43,390 nucleotides of DNA, from contig JAGWTB010000014.1 of assembly GCA_028869175.1 (NCBI GenBank), positions 1 through 43,390 on the forward strand, read 5' to 3'. This document shows positions 31,358 to 40,126 of this stretch, piece by piece; within the stretch, counting starts at the first letter, position 1, and each line of letters starts with the position of its first letter. A model generated the notes under the pieces. The model was not told the DNA's origin and ran no database searches. It saw only the letters and a list, made by a program, of their open reading frames with translations. The DNA comes from Sphingomonadales bacterium. GTDB taxonomy: Bacteria; Pseudomonadota; Alphaproteobacteria; Sphingomonadales; Sphingomonadaceae. Made by a program: the position numbers and the translations under genes.

Positions 31358-33721
31358 TCACAGCGGATTGCCATCCTTGTCGCGGTAGATGTCACGCCGG
31401 CCGACATGGTTTGCCGGGCCGACGAAGCCATCGGCTTCCATCCGCTCGATCCACTTCGATGCCGTATTGTAGCCCACGCCCATCTGGCGCTGCACCCAGC
31501 TGGCCGAGGCCTTCTGGCTTTCGAACACCAGTTGGCAGACCTGCCGGTACTTGCGCTCGTCCGGATTGTCGGAGGCAGTGGCGTCGAGGTCGTCGAAACC
31601 GAACATGCCTTCTTCGGGCTCCTCGGTGACCGAATCGACATATTCGGGGCTGCCCTGCCCGCGCCAGTGATCGGCGATCCGCTCCACTTCCTCGTCGGAA
31701 ACGAACGGACCATGGACGCGCTTCACCGGATCGGTGTTGGGCTTGTAGAGCATATCGCCCTTGCCAAGCAGCTGCTCCGCGCCCTGTTCACCCAGGATGG
31801 TGCGGCTGTCGATCCGGCTGGTCACGGCGAAGCTGATGCGGGTGGGCAGGTTGGCCTTGATCACGCCGGTGATGACGTCCACCGACGGGCGCTGTGTCGC
31901 CATGATAAGATGGATGCCCGCCGCGCGGCTCTTCTGGCTGAGCCGCTGGATCAGCACTTCGATTTCCTTGCCGACAGTGACCATGAGGTCGGCCAGTTCG
32001 TCGACAATGACGACGATCTGCGGCAGCGGCTGGTAATCGAGCTGCTGCTCCTCGAACACTTCCTCGCCCGTCTCGGGATCGAAGCCGATCTGGATACGGC
32101 GGCCCAGCGGCTTGCCCTTGGCGGCAGCGGCGCGGACCTTTTCGTTGAAACCAGCCAGATTGCGCACCGAAATCTCGCTCATCTGGCGATAGCGGCGCTC
32201 CATTTCCTCGACCGCCCATTTCAGCGCGCGCACCGCCTTGGCAGGCTCGGTCACCACCGGGGAGAGCAGGTGGGGGATATTGTCGTAGCTCTTGAGTTCC
32301 AGCACCTTGGGATCGACCAGGATCATGCGGCACTGCGCCGGGGTGAGCCGGTAGAGCAGCGACAGCAGGATGCAGTTGAGCCCCACCGACTTGCCCGATC
32401 CGGTGGTGCCCGCCACCAGCAAGTGCGGCATGGCAGCCAGGTCTGCAACGATCGGATCGCCGGCGATGTCCTTGCCCAGGATGATCGGTAGCATGGCCTT
32501 GGAATGGGCGAACTTCTCGCAAGCGACCAGTTCCTTGAAGCCGACCATCTGCCGGTCGGCATTGGGCAGTTCGATGCCCATCACGGTACGCCCGGGGATC
32601 GAGGACACGCGCGCCGAAATCGCGCTCATGTTGCGGGCGATGTCGTCGGACAGGCCGATCACCCGGCTGGCCTTGATGCCGGGGGCCGGTTCCAGCTCGT
32701 ACATGGTGACCACCGGCCCCATGCGCACGGCGGTAATCTCGCCCTTGACGTTGAAATCGTCGAGCACGGTTTCGAGCAGGCGGGCATTGCGTTCCAGCGC
32801 CAGCTTGTCGACCTTGGGCTGGTTGTTGGGCGGCGCATCGGCGAGCAGGTCAAGGCTGGGCAGCTCGAACTGGTCGAACAGGTCGCCCTGCCGGCTCAGG
32901 CCGCCGATCTGCGCAGGCTTGGCCGGGCGGGTAGGGTCGGTGATTTCCGGCGCGCGGCGCGGTGATGATGCGACGAAAGGCTCGGCAGAACCGCTCGACG
33001 CTGCCGGCTTCGGCTCGCGGACGGCTCTTTCACGCGGGGTGACGAAGGGGATGGCAGGAGCCGGCAGGCCGCGCGGACGGCCAAGACCGCCCGGCAGGGT
33101 CAGCAGCGCCCCCCAGTCGAGCGCGAAAACGCGGCCCGCCATCACCGTCCCTCCGATCAGGCAGACCACGGCGGCGGCCAGGATCACCCAGCCCTGCCCT
33201 GCGGCCGGCACCAGCGCCGCCAGCGCGCGGATCACCTTCGCACCAAGCAGCCCGGAAATCCCGCCCATCGATGCCGGCAGCGAACCGCCGGGTTCGGTAA
33301 AGGCCAGGCTCAGCACCGTGGCAATCAGCGCCATGGCGAAGAACAGCACGCCGATCGGCCGCCACCAGGCGTGGTCGGCATGGGCCAGTCCGGCATCGTC
33401 TTCTTCGACAAAGCGCCACAGTTTGCGCGCGAAAACATACAGCAGCGGCAACAGCAGCACCGCCACCGGGCCGAACAGGAACAGCGCCCGCTCAGCCGCC
33501 CACGCCCCGGGCACACCCATCCAGTTGGCCACCGCGCCGCCAGCTGCCGCCGTGGAGGCGGATGGGTCGGTCTGGTGATAGCTCACCATGGCCAGCGCCA
33601 GGAAAATCATGCCCAGGAACAGCGCAATCGCGCCGGCCAGCTCGACCGAACGCTTGAGGCTGCGCCGCATGATGACGCGCCAGTTGTTGGACGGAACCGC
33701 GCCTGCTGCCCGTGTTGCCAT
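31358..33721 (-). CDS. ftsK: DNA translocase FtsK
   Basis: 787 residues. Four transmembrane helices occupy the first ~200 residues; a Pro-rich linker leads to the alpha/beta motor. Walker A is GTTGSGKS (about 435-442), followed by ILVDPKVLELKSYDNIPHL and VIVDELADLMV (Walker B). The C-terminal gamma winged helix (about 725-787: QRQMGVGYNTASKWIERME) reads KOPS. It moves chromosome ends through the septum and activates XerCD. The start is followed by a membrane segment, and an 83-bp gap separates it from the thiE-like gene. Confidence 0.95.
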   Translation of the reverse strand: MATRAAGAVPSNNWRVIMRRSLKRSVELAGAIALFLGMIFLALAMVSYHQTDPSASTAAAGGAVANWMGVPGAWAAERALFLFGPVAVLLLPLLYVFARKLWRFVEEDDAGLAHADHAWWRPIGVLFFAMALIATVLSLAFTEPGGSLPASMGGISGLLGAKVIRALAALVPAAGQGWVILAAAVVCLIGGTVMAGRVFALDWGALLTLPGGLGRPRGLPAPAIPFVTPRERAVREPKPAASSGSAEPFVASSPRRAPEITDPTRPAKPAQIGGLSRQGDLFDQFELPSLDLLADAPPNNQPKVDKLALERNARLLETVLDDFNVKGEITAVRMGPVVTMYELEPAPGIKASRVIGLSDDIARNMSAISARVSSIPGRTVMGIELPNADRQMVGFKELVACEKFAHSKAMLPIILGKDIAGDPIVADLAAMPHLLVAGTTGSGKSVGLNCILLSLLYRLTPAQCRMILVDPKVLELKSYDNIPHLLSPVVTEPAKAVRALKWAVEEMERRYRQMSEISVRNLAGFNEKVRAAAAKGKPLGRRIQIGFDPETGEEVFEEQQLDYQPLPQIVVIVDELADLMVTVGKEIEVLIQRLSQKSRAAGIHLIMATQRPSVDVITGVIKANLPTRISFAVTSRIDSRTILGEQGAEQLLGKGDMLYKPNTDPVKRVHGPFVSDEEVERIADHWRGQGSPEYVDSVTEEPEEGMFGFDDLDATASDNPDERKYRQVCQLVFESQKASASWVQRQMGVGYNTASKWIERMEADGFVGPANHVGRRDIYRDKDGNPL

Positions 33722-33804
33722 GGTCTTCCCCTAAGTCTCGGCGGGCATAATGCGCCTGTCAGTGACTCCGCGTCAAGAATCCATAGGGATTCCGGCGAGT
33801 CGCT

Positions 33805-34368
33805 TTATGTGGAAAGCCCGTCGATGGCGGCCCATGCGGCGGGTTTCAGCGCGCGGGCGCGCGGTAGATTCATGCCGCCGAGCGCGATGACCGGCAGTCC
33901 GGCGCGCTGGCTGAGCAGGCGGAACCGCAGCGTGCCCAGCGCCTTGCCGCCCGGATGCGAGGCGCTGGGCCAGACTGGTGAGAGCAGCACCGCGTCGGCC
34001 CGGGCGCGCCGTGCCTCACCCAGTTCGCGCAGCGAATGGGCCGTTACCAGCCGCAGCAAGACCGGTCCGCGCGTCAGCCGCGCCGCCGCGCCATAGGCTC
34101 CGTCCGCCCCCCAGCGCCGCGCCTGCGCCGCGCTGCCCGAAAGGACCACGCAGTGGCCAAACCGGCGTGCCACCCGCGCCAGCACCCGGAACCGCGCGCG
34201 CCGCTGCGCCTCCGGCAGGTGGTAATGGCGCAGCACCAGCCCCGAGCCGCGCGGCAGCCGCGCCAGCGCCGCCTCCAGCGCGGCGTCATTGCGCGCGTCG
34301 GTCAGCAGCCACAGGCGAGTCAGGGATGGGTAGCGCTCAGGCACGGGCACGCTATAGCAGCGCGCCAT
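33805..34368 (-). CDS. Thiamine phosphate synthase/TenI-like protein
   Basis: 187 residues, somewhat short for ThiE (about 210). Family motifs: LWLLTDARND near the start, LSGSAAQARRWGADGAYG, then DAVLLSPVWPSASHPGGKALG and GLPVIALGGMN. ThiE joins the thiazole and pyrimidine parts of thiamine. The usual N-terminal DGxxxVQLR segment is degenerate here (RGSGLVLRHYHL), so it may be a TenI-like relative. ATG 34368 overlaps the divergent yggS start; GTG codons slightly inside are possible starts. Confidence 0.78.
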   Translation of the reverse strand: MARCYSVPVPERYPSLTRLWLLTDARNDAALEAALARLPRGSGLVLRHYHLPEAQRRARFRVLARVARRFGHCVVLSGSAAQARRWGADGAYGAAARLTRGPVLLRLVTAHSLRELGEARRARADAVLLSPVWPSASHPGGKALGTLRFRLLSQRAGLPVIALGGMNLPRARALKPAAWAAIDGLST

Positions 34369-35083
34369 GACCGAACCAGCCTCCCTGCTCGCCGATGTTC
34401 AGGATCGCATTGCCCGCGCCGCCGGGATCGCCGGGCGCAAGGCCGGCGAAGTAACGCTCATCGCCGTCAGCAAGACCCACCCCGCAGAGCGTATCGCTCC
34501 GCTGATCGCGGCGGGCCAGCGCGTGTTTGGCGAAAACCGGGTGCAGGAAGCCGAGGCCAAGTGGCCTGCGCTGCGCGAGGCGCACGGCCCCATCGCGCTC
34601 CATCTTGTCGGCCAGCTCCAGTCAAACAAGGCGGAAGACGCCGTGACGCTGTTTGATTGCATCCACTCGCTCGACCGCCCCAGCCTGGTCACCGCGCTGG
34701 CCAGGGCGATGGACAAGGCCGGTCGCCAGGTGCCGTGCTTCGTCCAGGTCAACGTGGGCGAAGAGGAACAGAAGGGCGGCTGCGCGCTGGCCGATCTGCC
34801 CGCGCTGCTGACGCAGGCGCGCGACGCGCAGATCCCGCTGGCCGGGCTGATGGGCGTACCGCCATTGGGGGTGGAGCCGACGCCCTATTTCGCGCTGCTG
34901 GACAAACTGGCGGCGGATCACGGTCTGGCAGGCCGCTCGATGGGCATGAGCGACGATTTCGAAACCGCGATCCAGCTTGGCGCAACCCACGTCCGCGTCG
35001 GCTCCGCCCTGTTCGGCGCGCGGGCAGCAGCCACGCCCAAGTGGGGCACGCTGACCAAGGGCTGGAAGCCCGAGGGGATGTGA
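34367..35083 (+). CDS. yggS: YggS/PLPBP family pyridoxal phosphate homeostasis protein
   Basis: 238 residues. The cofactor Lys36 is in LIAVSKTHP (31-39). Other family marks: FGENRVQEAEAKW, LHLVGQLQSNKA, VNVGEEEQKGG, LMGVPP and the phosphate-binding end SMGMSDDFETAIQLGATHVRVGSALFG (split). These proteins carry PLP without a known reaction and balance vitamin B6 and amino acid pools. The gene is divergent from the thiE-like gene with start codons overlapping by 2 bases, so each promoter must lie inside the other gene. Confidence 0.93.
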   Translation: MTEPASLLADVQDRIARAAGIAGRKAGEVTLIAVSKTHPAERIAPLIAAGQRVFGENRVQEAEAKWPALREAHGPIALHLVGQLQSNKAEDAVTLFDCIHSLDRPSLVTALARAMDKAGRQVPCFVQVNVGEEEQKGGCALADLPALLTQARDAQIPLAGLMGVPPLGVEPTPYFALLDKLAADHGLAGRSMGMSDDFETAIQLGATHVRVGSALFGARAAATPKWGTLTKGWKPEGM

Positions 35084-35104
35084 ACACCCCCTGCCGGCAA
35101 ACTC

Positions 35105-37372
35105 TCAGTATTCCACCGCCAGTTCGATACCGATGACCCGCCCCTTCATCAGCGGAGAGAATGTCCCGGCAGCCGGGCGCGGATCGAAGGCGCGGTTGTT
35201 GCCATCGGATAGCGTCGTGCCGCCGAAGGGGATCTGGGTATCGCCACCGAACTGCACTTCGTCGAGCAGGTTGCGGCCATAGAGCGACAGGCTGAAGCCC
35301 TTCACCGGCAGGCGCAGGGTCACATCGGCATCGAGGTTGTCCGAAGCCCCCACCCAGCCGAAGTTGCTGTCGGTATAGGCATAGCGGCTGCGATGCTGGA
35401 AAGCGACGCGGCTGGTCAGCGCCATGGCCCCGCCCAGCGGCACGTCATGCGCAGCGGACAGCCCCCAGGTCCAGCGCGGCACGCGCGGCAGGGCGAGCGC
35501 AAGGTCGGCGGCGGTAACCGCGTTGTCGCCCGATATGTCAAAGAACACGCGGGTATAGCGCGCGTCGATATGGCCGACATTCGCGGCCAGGGTGAAGCCC
35601 TTGCCGGGGCGCAGGCTGGCCTCCGCCTCGAAACCCTGGATGCGCGCATCGGCGGTGTTGTATATCGACTGCGCGAGGCCGGAACCACCGCTGGCAACGC
35701 TGACTTCGCGCTGCATGCCCTTCACCTCGGTGCGATAGGCGGCAAGGTTGAGCGTAGCGCGGCCCGCCAGCGCGGAGAGTTTGATCCCCGCCTCGAAGCT
35801 GTCCACCCGCTCTGCATCGTAGCTGGGGCTGCCCGCCACTGCGGCGTTGGCGAGGAAAGCCGCTGGCGAAGTGACGCGCAGGTTGTAGCCGCCCGAGCGG
35901 TTGCCCCGGCTCCAGCCGGCGTAGGCAAGCACATCCTCCACCGGTTGCCAGCTCAGCGCCAGTTTGGGCGACCAGCTTGTCCAGCGGTGCTTGTCGACAA
36001 AGCCGTTGGGGTCGCCGGCGATCAGCGGGTTGGTGCCGGTGATCGGGCAGGTGTTTGCCACCACCGAGCAGGCAGGACGGGTGCGCACAAAGGTGACCGC
36101 CGCGTTCTTGTCTTCCTGCGACCAGCGCAGTCCCCCGGTGAGGGTCAGGGTCGGCAGCACGTGCCAGTCAGCCTGGCCGAAAATCCCGTAAACGTCCTGC
36201 CCCTGCCGGCCGCCGCCATAGAAGGTGGCGGCGGTGACCGTTGGCAGGCGCCGGTTCTCTTCATAGGCGACATCCTGATGGAAGATGTAATCGCCGATGG
36301 TCAGTTCGAGAACATCGTTGACCCGGCCCGACCAGCGCAGTTCGTCCGACCATTGCTTCTGCGTCAGGCCGGTGTCCGAGTGAAACAGGAACAACGGCGA
36401 GGAATCGATGTCGTTGCTGGTGAACTGGCGGAAGTTGCGCCAACCCAGCACGTTGGTCAGCGTGCCGCCGCCCATGTCGAGATCGGCGCGCAACGAGCCG
36501 GACCACGCACGGGCGCGGATGAAGCCTTCGTTGTCGAGCGACACGTCGAACGTATCGCGCGCGAAACGGCCGTGGTTCTGCCCCACCGCGCCGTCACCCG
36601 AGGTTTTCAGCCATTCCAGCTTGCCGAGCAGCCGCAGTCCGCCGCGATCATAGGCCAGCGTGCCGCGCAGCGCATTCGTCTCCGCCTTGCCCAAAGACCC
36701 GCCGTTGAACAGGTTGCGGAAATAGCCGCCATCGGAATTGTGATAGCCGGCCACGCGAATGCCCAGCCCATCGGCGAGCGGCCCGGAGACCACGCCCTGC
36801 ATCGTCAGGTTGCCCGCGCCGCGCCCGCTATCGACCGGGCCGTCGAACGAACCCTTCAGCCCGACATGGAAGGTGCTGGTCGGATCGGCCGTCTCCACCA
36901 GCACCGCGCCGCCGGTAACGTTGCGGCCATAGAGCGTACCCTGCGGCCCGCGCAGCACTTCGATCTGCTTGAGATCGAACAGGTCGAGCGAGCCGCCCGG
37001 ATTGATCCCGACATAGACCCCATCGACAAAGGTGCCGACCGCCGGATCGACCGAGGCGATCGAACTGTTGATCCCCAGCCCGCGGATCGACCAGTTGGCC
37101 ACGCCCCGGAAGGTGCCGACCTGATCGAGGCTGACGCCGGGGATGGCATGGGTCAGGTCCGAAATGGCGCGCACCTTGGTCGCGGCGATCTCGTCTGCGG
37201 TAAAGGCGTTGACTGCCAGCGGCACCGTCTGCGCGTCTTCGCCCAGTGGCTTCTTGGTGGCGGTGACGACGATGGTGGCGCGCGGTTCCGCTGCCTCATC
37301 AGCATGCGCCGCGGTTGCGGCCAGCAGGCTCGCGCTGGCCATGAGCAGGCCCAGCCGGGTGTGGATCGACAT
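35105..37372 (-). CDS. TonB-dependent outer membrane receptor
   Basis: 755 residues. A signal peptide is cut after AHA (about 24). A TonB-box-like ATIVVTATKK (33-42) is followed by the plug domain (VRAISDLTHAIPGVSL, then IEVLRGPQGTLYGRNVTGGAV). A 22-strand-type barrel with alternating aromatic strands ends in the terminal aromatic strand GIELAVEY. The substrate is unknown; sphingomonads use many such receptors for siderophores, sugars or aromatics. A perfect 20-bp palindrome lies 25 bp upstream and probably regulates it. Confidence 0.93.
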   Translation of the reverse strand: MSIHTRLGLLMASASLLAATAAHADEAAEPRATIVVTATKKPLGEDAQTVPLAVNAFTADEIAATKVRAISDLTHAIPGVSLDQVGTFRGVANWSIRGLGINSSIASVDPAVGTFVDGVYVGINPGGSLDLFDLKQIEVLRGPQGTLYGRNVTGGAVLVETADPTSTFHVGLKGSFDGPVDSGRGAGNLTMQGVVSGPLADGLGIRVAGYHNSDGGYFRNLFNGGSLGKAETNALRGTLAYDRGGLRLLGKLEWLKTSGDGAVGQNHGRFARDTFDVSLDNEGFIRARAWSGSLRADLDMGGGTLTNVLGWRNFRQFTSNDIDSSPLFLFHSDTGLTQKQWSDELRWSGRVNDVLELTIGDYIFHQDVAYEENRRLPTVTAATFYGGGRQGQDVYGIFGQADWHVLPTLTLTGGLRWSQEDKNAAVTFVRTRPACSVVANTCPITGTNPLIAGDPNGFVDKHRWTSWSPKLALSWQPVEDVLAYAGWSRGNRSGGYNLRVTSPAAFLANAAVAGSPSYDAERVDSFEAGIKLSALAGRATLNLAAYRTEVKGMQREVSVASGGSGLAQSIYNTADARIQGFEAEASLRPGKGFTLAANVGHIDARYTRVFFDISGDNAVTAADLALALPRVPRWTWGLSAAHDVPLGGAMALTSRVAFQHRSRYAYTDSNFGWVGASDNLDADVTLRLPVKGFSLSLYGRNLLDEVQFGGDTQIPFGGTTLSDGNNRAFDPRPAAGTFSPLMKGRVIGIELAVEY

Positions 37373-37397
37373 GAAAGGCTCCCTGTGGTCACGCCCG

Positions 37398-37417
37398 ATT
37401 TAATCGCGCGATTAAAT
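37398..37417. promoter_or_regulatory. Perfect 20-bp palindrome upstream of the TonB receptor (TetR-type operator candidate)
   Basis: ATTTAATCGC followed directly by its exact complement GCGATTAAAT, 25 bp before the receptor start. Size, symmetry and AT-rich arms fit a TetR-family dimer site. No TetR gene is in the window. Confidence 0.65.
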
Positions 37418-37479
37418 AGTCCTCAGGGCGCGCTTTAGCCTTTTGCGAGCGGATTGCAAGACAGGTCAATGACGCCTGG

Positions 37480-37500
37480 CGTAGCGCATTTTACGCTACG
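37480..37500. terminator. 7-bp hairpin between pyk and the TonB receptor
   Basis: CGTAGCG and CGCTACG pair around a 7-base loop CATTTTA, just after the pyk stop. It has no T-run, so it may be a weak terminator or a protein-binding dyad. Confidence 0.35.
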
Positions 37501-37510
37501 GAATGGCCTG

Positions 37511-38968
37511 CTATTCCGGTTGATGCCGCTTCAGCTCATCCCCCACCAGCGTCACGATGTGCAGCAGGTTGGTCGATCCCGGCGTGCCGAAGGGAACCCC
37601 GGCCAGTGCGATCAGCTTGGAACCTGCCGAGCCGAAACCCTGCCGCAGCGCGGTGCGCTTGCCCTTCGCAATCATTTCCTCAAAGCTGCCGATGTCGCGC
37701 GTCTGCACCGCGTGCGCACCCCACAGCAGTGCCATGCGCCGCGCGGTCTTCTGCGATGGCGTCAGCACCAGCATCGGCGCGGAGGGCCGCTCGCGCGCCA
37801 CCCGCCGGGCAGTCGATCCCGAGCCGGTGAAGACGATGATGCCTGACAGCGTCACAGTCTCGGCAATCGCCGCGCAGGCCTGGGCAAGCGCGTCGGCGGT
37901 GGTGTGATCGGGCAGGATTTCGATATAGCTGACCTGCTTGCGGTAGCCCGGATCGCGCTCGACCTGCCCGGCAATGCGATCCATGATCGACACGGCTTCC
38001 ACCGGCCAGGCGCCCGAGGCGGTTTCGGCGGAGAGCATCACCGCATCGGCCCCGTCGTAGACCGCATTGGCCACGTCGGACACTTCGGCACGGGTCGGCG
38101 CGGGGCTTTCGATCATCGATTCGAGCATCTGCGTGGCCACCACCACCGGCTTGCCCGAACGGCGCGTGGCGGCGACGATGCGCTTCTGCAGTGGCGGCAC
38201 TTCCTCGGGATTGAGCTCCACCCCAAGATCGCCGCGCGCCACCATGATGCCGTCGGACAGTTCGATGATCTCGTCGAGCCGGTCGATCGCCGCCGGCTTT
38301 TCGATCTTGGCCATCAGCGCGCCGTAGCCGCCCATCAGCTTGCGTGCTTCGGCCACGTCTTCGGGCCGCTGGACGAACGACAACGCGATCCAGTCCGCGC
38401 CGTGTTCGACCGCAAAGGCCAGATCGCGCCGGTCCTTCTCGGTCAGCGCCGGCACCGGCACCACCGCATCGGGCACGTTGACCCCCTTGCGATCCGAGAT
38501 CACCCCGCCGACTTCCGCCGAGCAGAGGATGGCATTGTCATCCGCCGAAATCACCTTCAGCCGCAGCTTGCCATCGTCGATCAGCAGGCGCTGCCCCTTG
38601 TGCAGCACGCCGAACAGTTCCGGATGCGGCAGGCAGACGCGGGTTTCATCACCCGGCGTCTGATCGCGGTCGAGCGTGAAGTGGCTGCCGTGGCGGATCA
38701 CCGCGCGCCCATCCTTGAACGCTCCCACCCGCAGCTTCGGTCCCTGCAGGTCGCAAAGCACCGCGATGGGGCGGCCGATGTCCTTCTCCACGCTGCGGAT
38801 CGCGGCGATGGTTTCGGCATGGGTGGCGTGATCGCCGTGGCTCATGTTGACGCGGAAGGCATCGGCCCCGGCGCGCAGCAGCTTCTCGATCATCTCGGGG
38901 CTGCGGCTGGCGGGCCCCAGCGTCGCCAGGATCTTGACCTTGCGGCCTCGCGGATCGAATTTCGCCAC
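37511..38968 (-). CDS. pyk: Pyruvate kinase
   Basis: 485 residues from GTG 38968 (AAGGGG upstream); the frame upstream of it is open but would cover the DUF1244 gene. Family motifs: KILATLGPAS, FRVNMSHG, LCDLQGPKLRVG, MAKIEKPAAIDRLDEII (with the proton-relay Lys), IMVARGDLGVEL and ATQMLESMI. Converts phosphoenolpyruvate and ADP to pyruvate and ATP. Divergent from DUF1244 and gapR, a linkage often seen in sphingomonads. Confidence 0.95.
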   Translation of the reverse strand: MAKFDPRGRKVKILATLGPASRSPEMIEKLLRAGADAFRVNMSHGDHATHAETIAAIRSVEKDIGRPIAVLCDLQGPKLRVGAFKDGRAVIRHGSHFTLDRDQTPGDETRVCLPHPELFGVLHKGQRLLIDDGKLRLKVISADDNAILCSAEVGGVISDRKGVNVPDAVVPVPALTEKDRRDLAFAVEHGADWIALSFVQRPEDVAEARKLMGGYGALMAKIEKPAAIDRLDEIIELSDGIMVARGDLGVELNPEEVPPLQKRIVAATRRSGKPVVVATQMLESMIESPAPTRAEVSDVANAVYDGADAVMLSAETASGAWPVEAVSIMDRIAGQVERDPGYRKQVSYIEILPDHTTADALAQACAAIAETVTLSGIIVFTGSGSTARRVARERPSAPMLVLTPSQKTARRMALLWGAHAVQTRDIGSFEEMIAKGKRTALRQGFGSAGSKLIALAGVPFGTPGSTNLLHIVTLVGDELKRHQPE

Positions 38969-39035
38969 TTGCGTCCCCTTTTGCGATGCGGGCCGTGCTA
39001 TGGCAAAGGCAGGGCCAAAGACCAAGGACGGACCC

Positions 39036-39371
39036 ATGAGCTGCTCAGAAAATACGAATGCACAAGCCGGTGACCCGCTGGACGATCTTGACGACGCGGT
39101 TGCCGTCGCTGCCTTTCGCCGGCTGGTCCGCCACCTGCGCCATAGGCACGATGTGGAAAACATCGACCTGATGGGCCTATCGGGGTTTTGCCGTAATTGC
39201 CTGGCCGACTGGATCGTCGAAGCCGGCGCGCCTTACGACAAGGCCGGTGCCCGCGCGGTAATCTGCGGGATGCCGTTCGATGAGTGGAAGCGCCTCTACC
39301 AGGGTGTGGCGAGCCCCGAACAGATGGAACGCATGGCGCAAAGCCTGGCGAAGAACGCCCCCGGTCACTGA
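39036..39371 (+). CDS. DUF1244 family protein
   Basis: 111 residues from ATG 39036 (AAGGA upstream). The family pattern is AFRRLVRHLRHRHDVENIDLMGLSGFCRNCLADWI (split at about 30-64) with paired Cys, then GMPFDEWKRLYQGVASPEQM. The small helical fold is conserved in alphaproteobacteria; the biochemical role is unknown. It lies upstream of gapR and divergent from pyk. Confidence 0.88.
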   Translation: MSCSENTNAQAGDPLDDLDDAVAVAAFRRLVRHLRHRHDVENIDLMGLSGFCRNCLADWIVEAGAPYDKAGARAVICGMPFDEWKRLYQGVASPEQMERMAQSLAKNAPGH

Positions 39372-39456
39372 TTTCCACAGGCCGCTCTTTGCCACCCGGC
39401 CCGCCCGCCGCTAACAGCCGGGCAACCGATTCACCCCACACCCGGAGACTTCCCCG

Positions 39457-39693
39457 ATGGCCGAAACCCATGACGACCGCCTGCGCCTTCTGATCGAGCG
39501 CATCGAGCGGCTTGAAGAAGAAAAGAAGGGCATCGCCGACGATATCAAGGACGTCTATGGCGAGGCCAAGGCCGTGGGCTATGACGCCAAGATCATGCGC
39601 CAGATCGTCCGCCTGCGGAAACTCAAGCCCGATGATCGCCGCGAAATGGACATGATCCTTGATACCTACAAGGCCGCACTCGGCCTCGACTGA
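39457..39693 (+). CDS. gapR: GapR (DUF2312) nucleoid-associated protein
   Basis: 78 residues: [58 protein letters not shown] (split over 8-64). This is the DUF2312/GapR signature with a coiled coil and a basic C-terminal bundle. GapR clamps over-twisted, AT-rich DNA ahead of polymerases and helps chromosome replication in Caulobacter. CGGAGA precedes the start. A strong hairpin follows the stop. Confidence 0.92.
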   Translation: MAETHDDRLRLLIERIERLEEEKKGIADDIKDVYGEAKAVGYDAKIMRQIVRLRKLKPDDRREMDMILDTYKAALGLD

Positions 39694-39703
39694 AGCACTG
39701 GAA

Positions 39704-39728
39704 GGGGCGGGAGCCAGGCCCCCGCCCC
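39704..39728. terminator. GC-rich 8-bp hairpin between convergent gapR and zinc-finger gene
   Basis: GGGGCGGG and CCCGCCCC pair exactly around a 9-base loop, in the short gap between the two stop codons. It is probably a shared bidirectional terminator, though no T-run is present. Confidence 0.55.
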
Positions 39729-39754
39729 ATCAGCCATGCCCGGCCAGGGCCAGC

Positions 39755-39967
39755 CTAGCCGGTACAGTGCTTGCGGTGATCGTTGCAAGACTTGGCCGTG
39801 CCGAAAATCGCACCGCACTGGCTGCACTCGTAGATCGCCCCATTGGGGTCACCGCTGCCGCCGCCGCTGTTGTCATCGCCGCCTGCGCAAATATCGGCAT
39901 GTTCGGCTGCTGCTTCAATACTGCTGAACGTTGCCCCGCAGTGGCCGCACCTGTGCGTTTCACTCAT
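39755..39967 (-). CDS. Small protein with two zinc-finger-like modules
   Basis: 70 residues from ATG 39967 (AAGGAG upstream). Finger 1: Cys7-x2-Cys10 with His23 and Cys27 (HRCGHCGATFSSIEAA and EHADIC). Finger 2: Cys48-x2-Cys51 with His64 and His67 (YECSQCGAIFGTAKSC and DHRKHC). A Gly/Asp/Ser linker of about 18 residues joins them. This resembles tandem C2H2 fingers, rare in bacteria outside Ros/MucR. Function unknown; nucleic acid or protein binding is plausible. Confidence 0.75.
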   Translation of the reverse strand: MSETHRCGHCGATFSSIEAAAEHADICAGGDDNSGGGSGDPNGAIYECSQCGAIFGTAKSCNDHRKHCTG

Positions 39968-40126
39968 TTCGCCTGACTCCTTTGTGATTGCAGGGAAGTC
40001 CGGACCCGAACGGATGCTTGGCGCATTGCGGCAGAATTTGCATTGATGGCGGTCAACTGGCCAAGGCTGATTGACGATGCGACTCCTTTGCGTCCACCTT
40101 GTGCAAGGGACCAAGGGGGAAGACGC

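Noticed and set aside
35393..37438. Plus-strand ORF of 681 codons
   Set aside because: Antisense of the TonB-dependent receptor, which has signal peptide, plug and terminal aromatic strand.
38969..39163. Longer N-terminus for pyruvate kinase
   Set aside because: The known family start (xAKFDPRGRKVKI) follows GTG 38968 with a good ribosome site; the upstream part is antisense to the DUF1244 gene.
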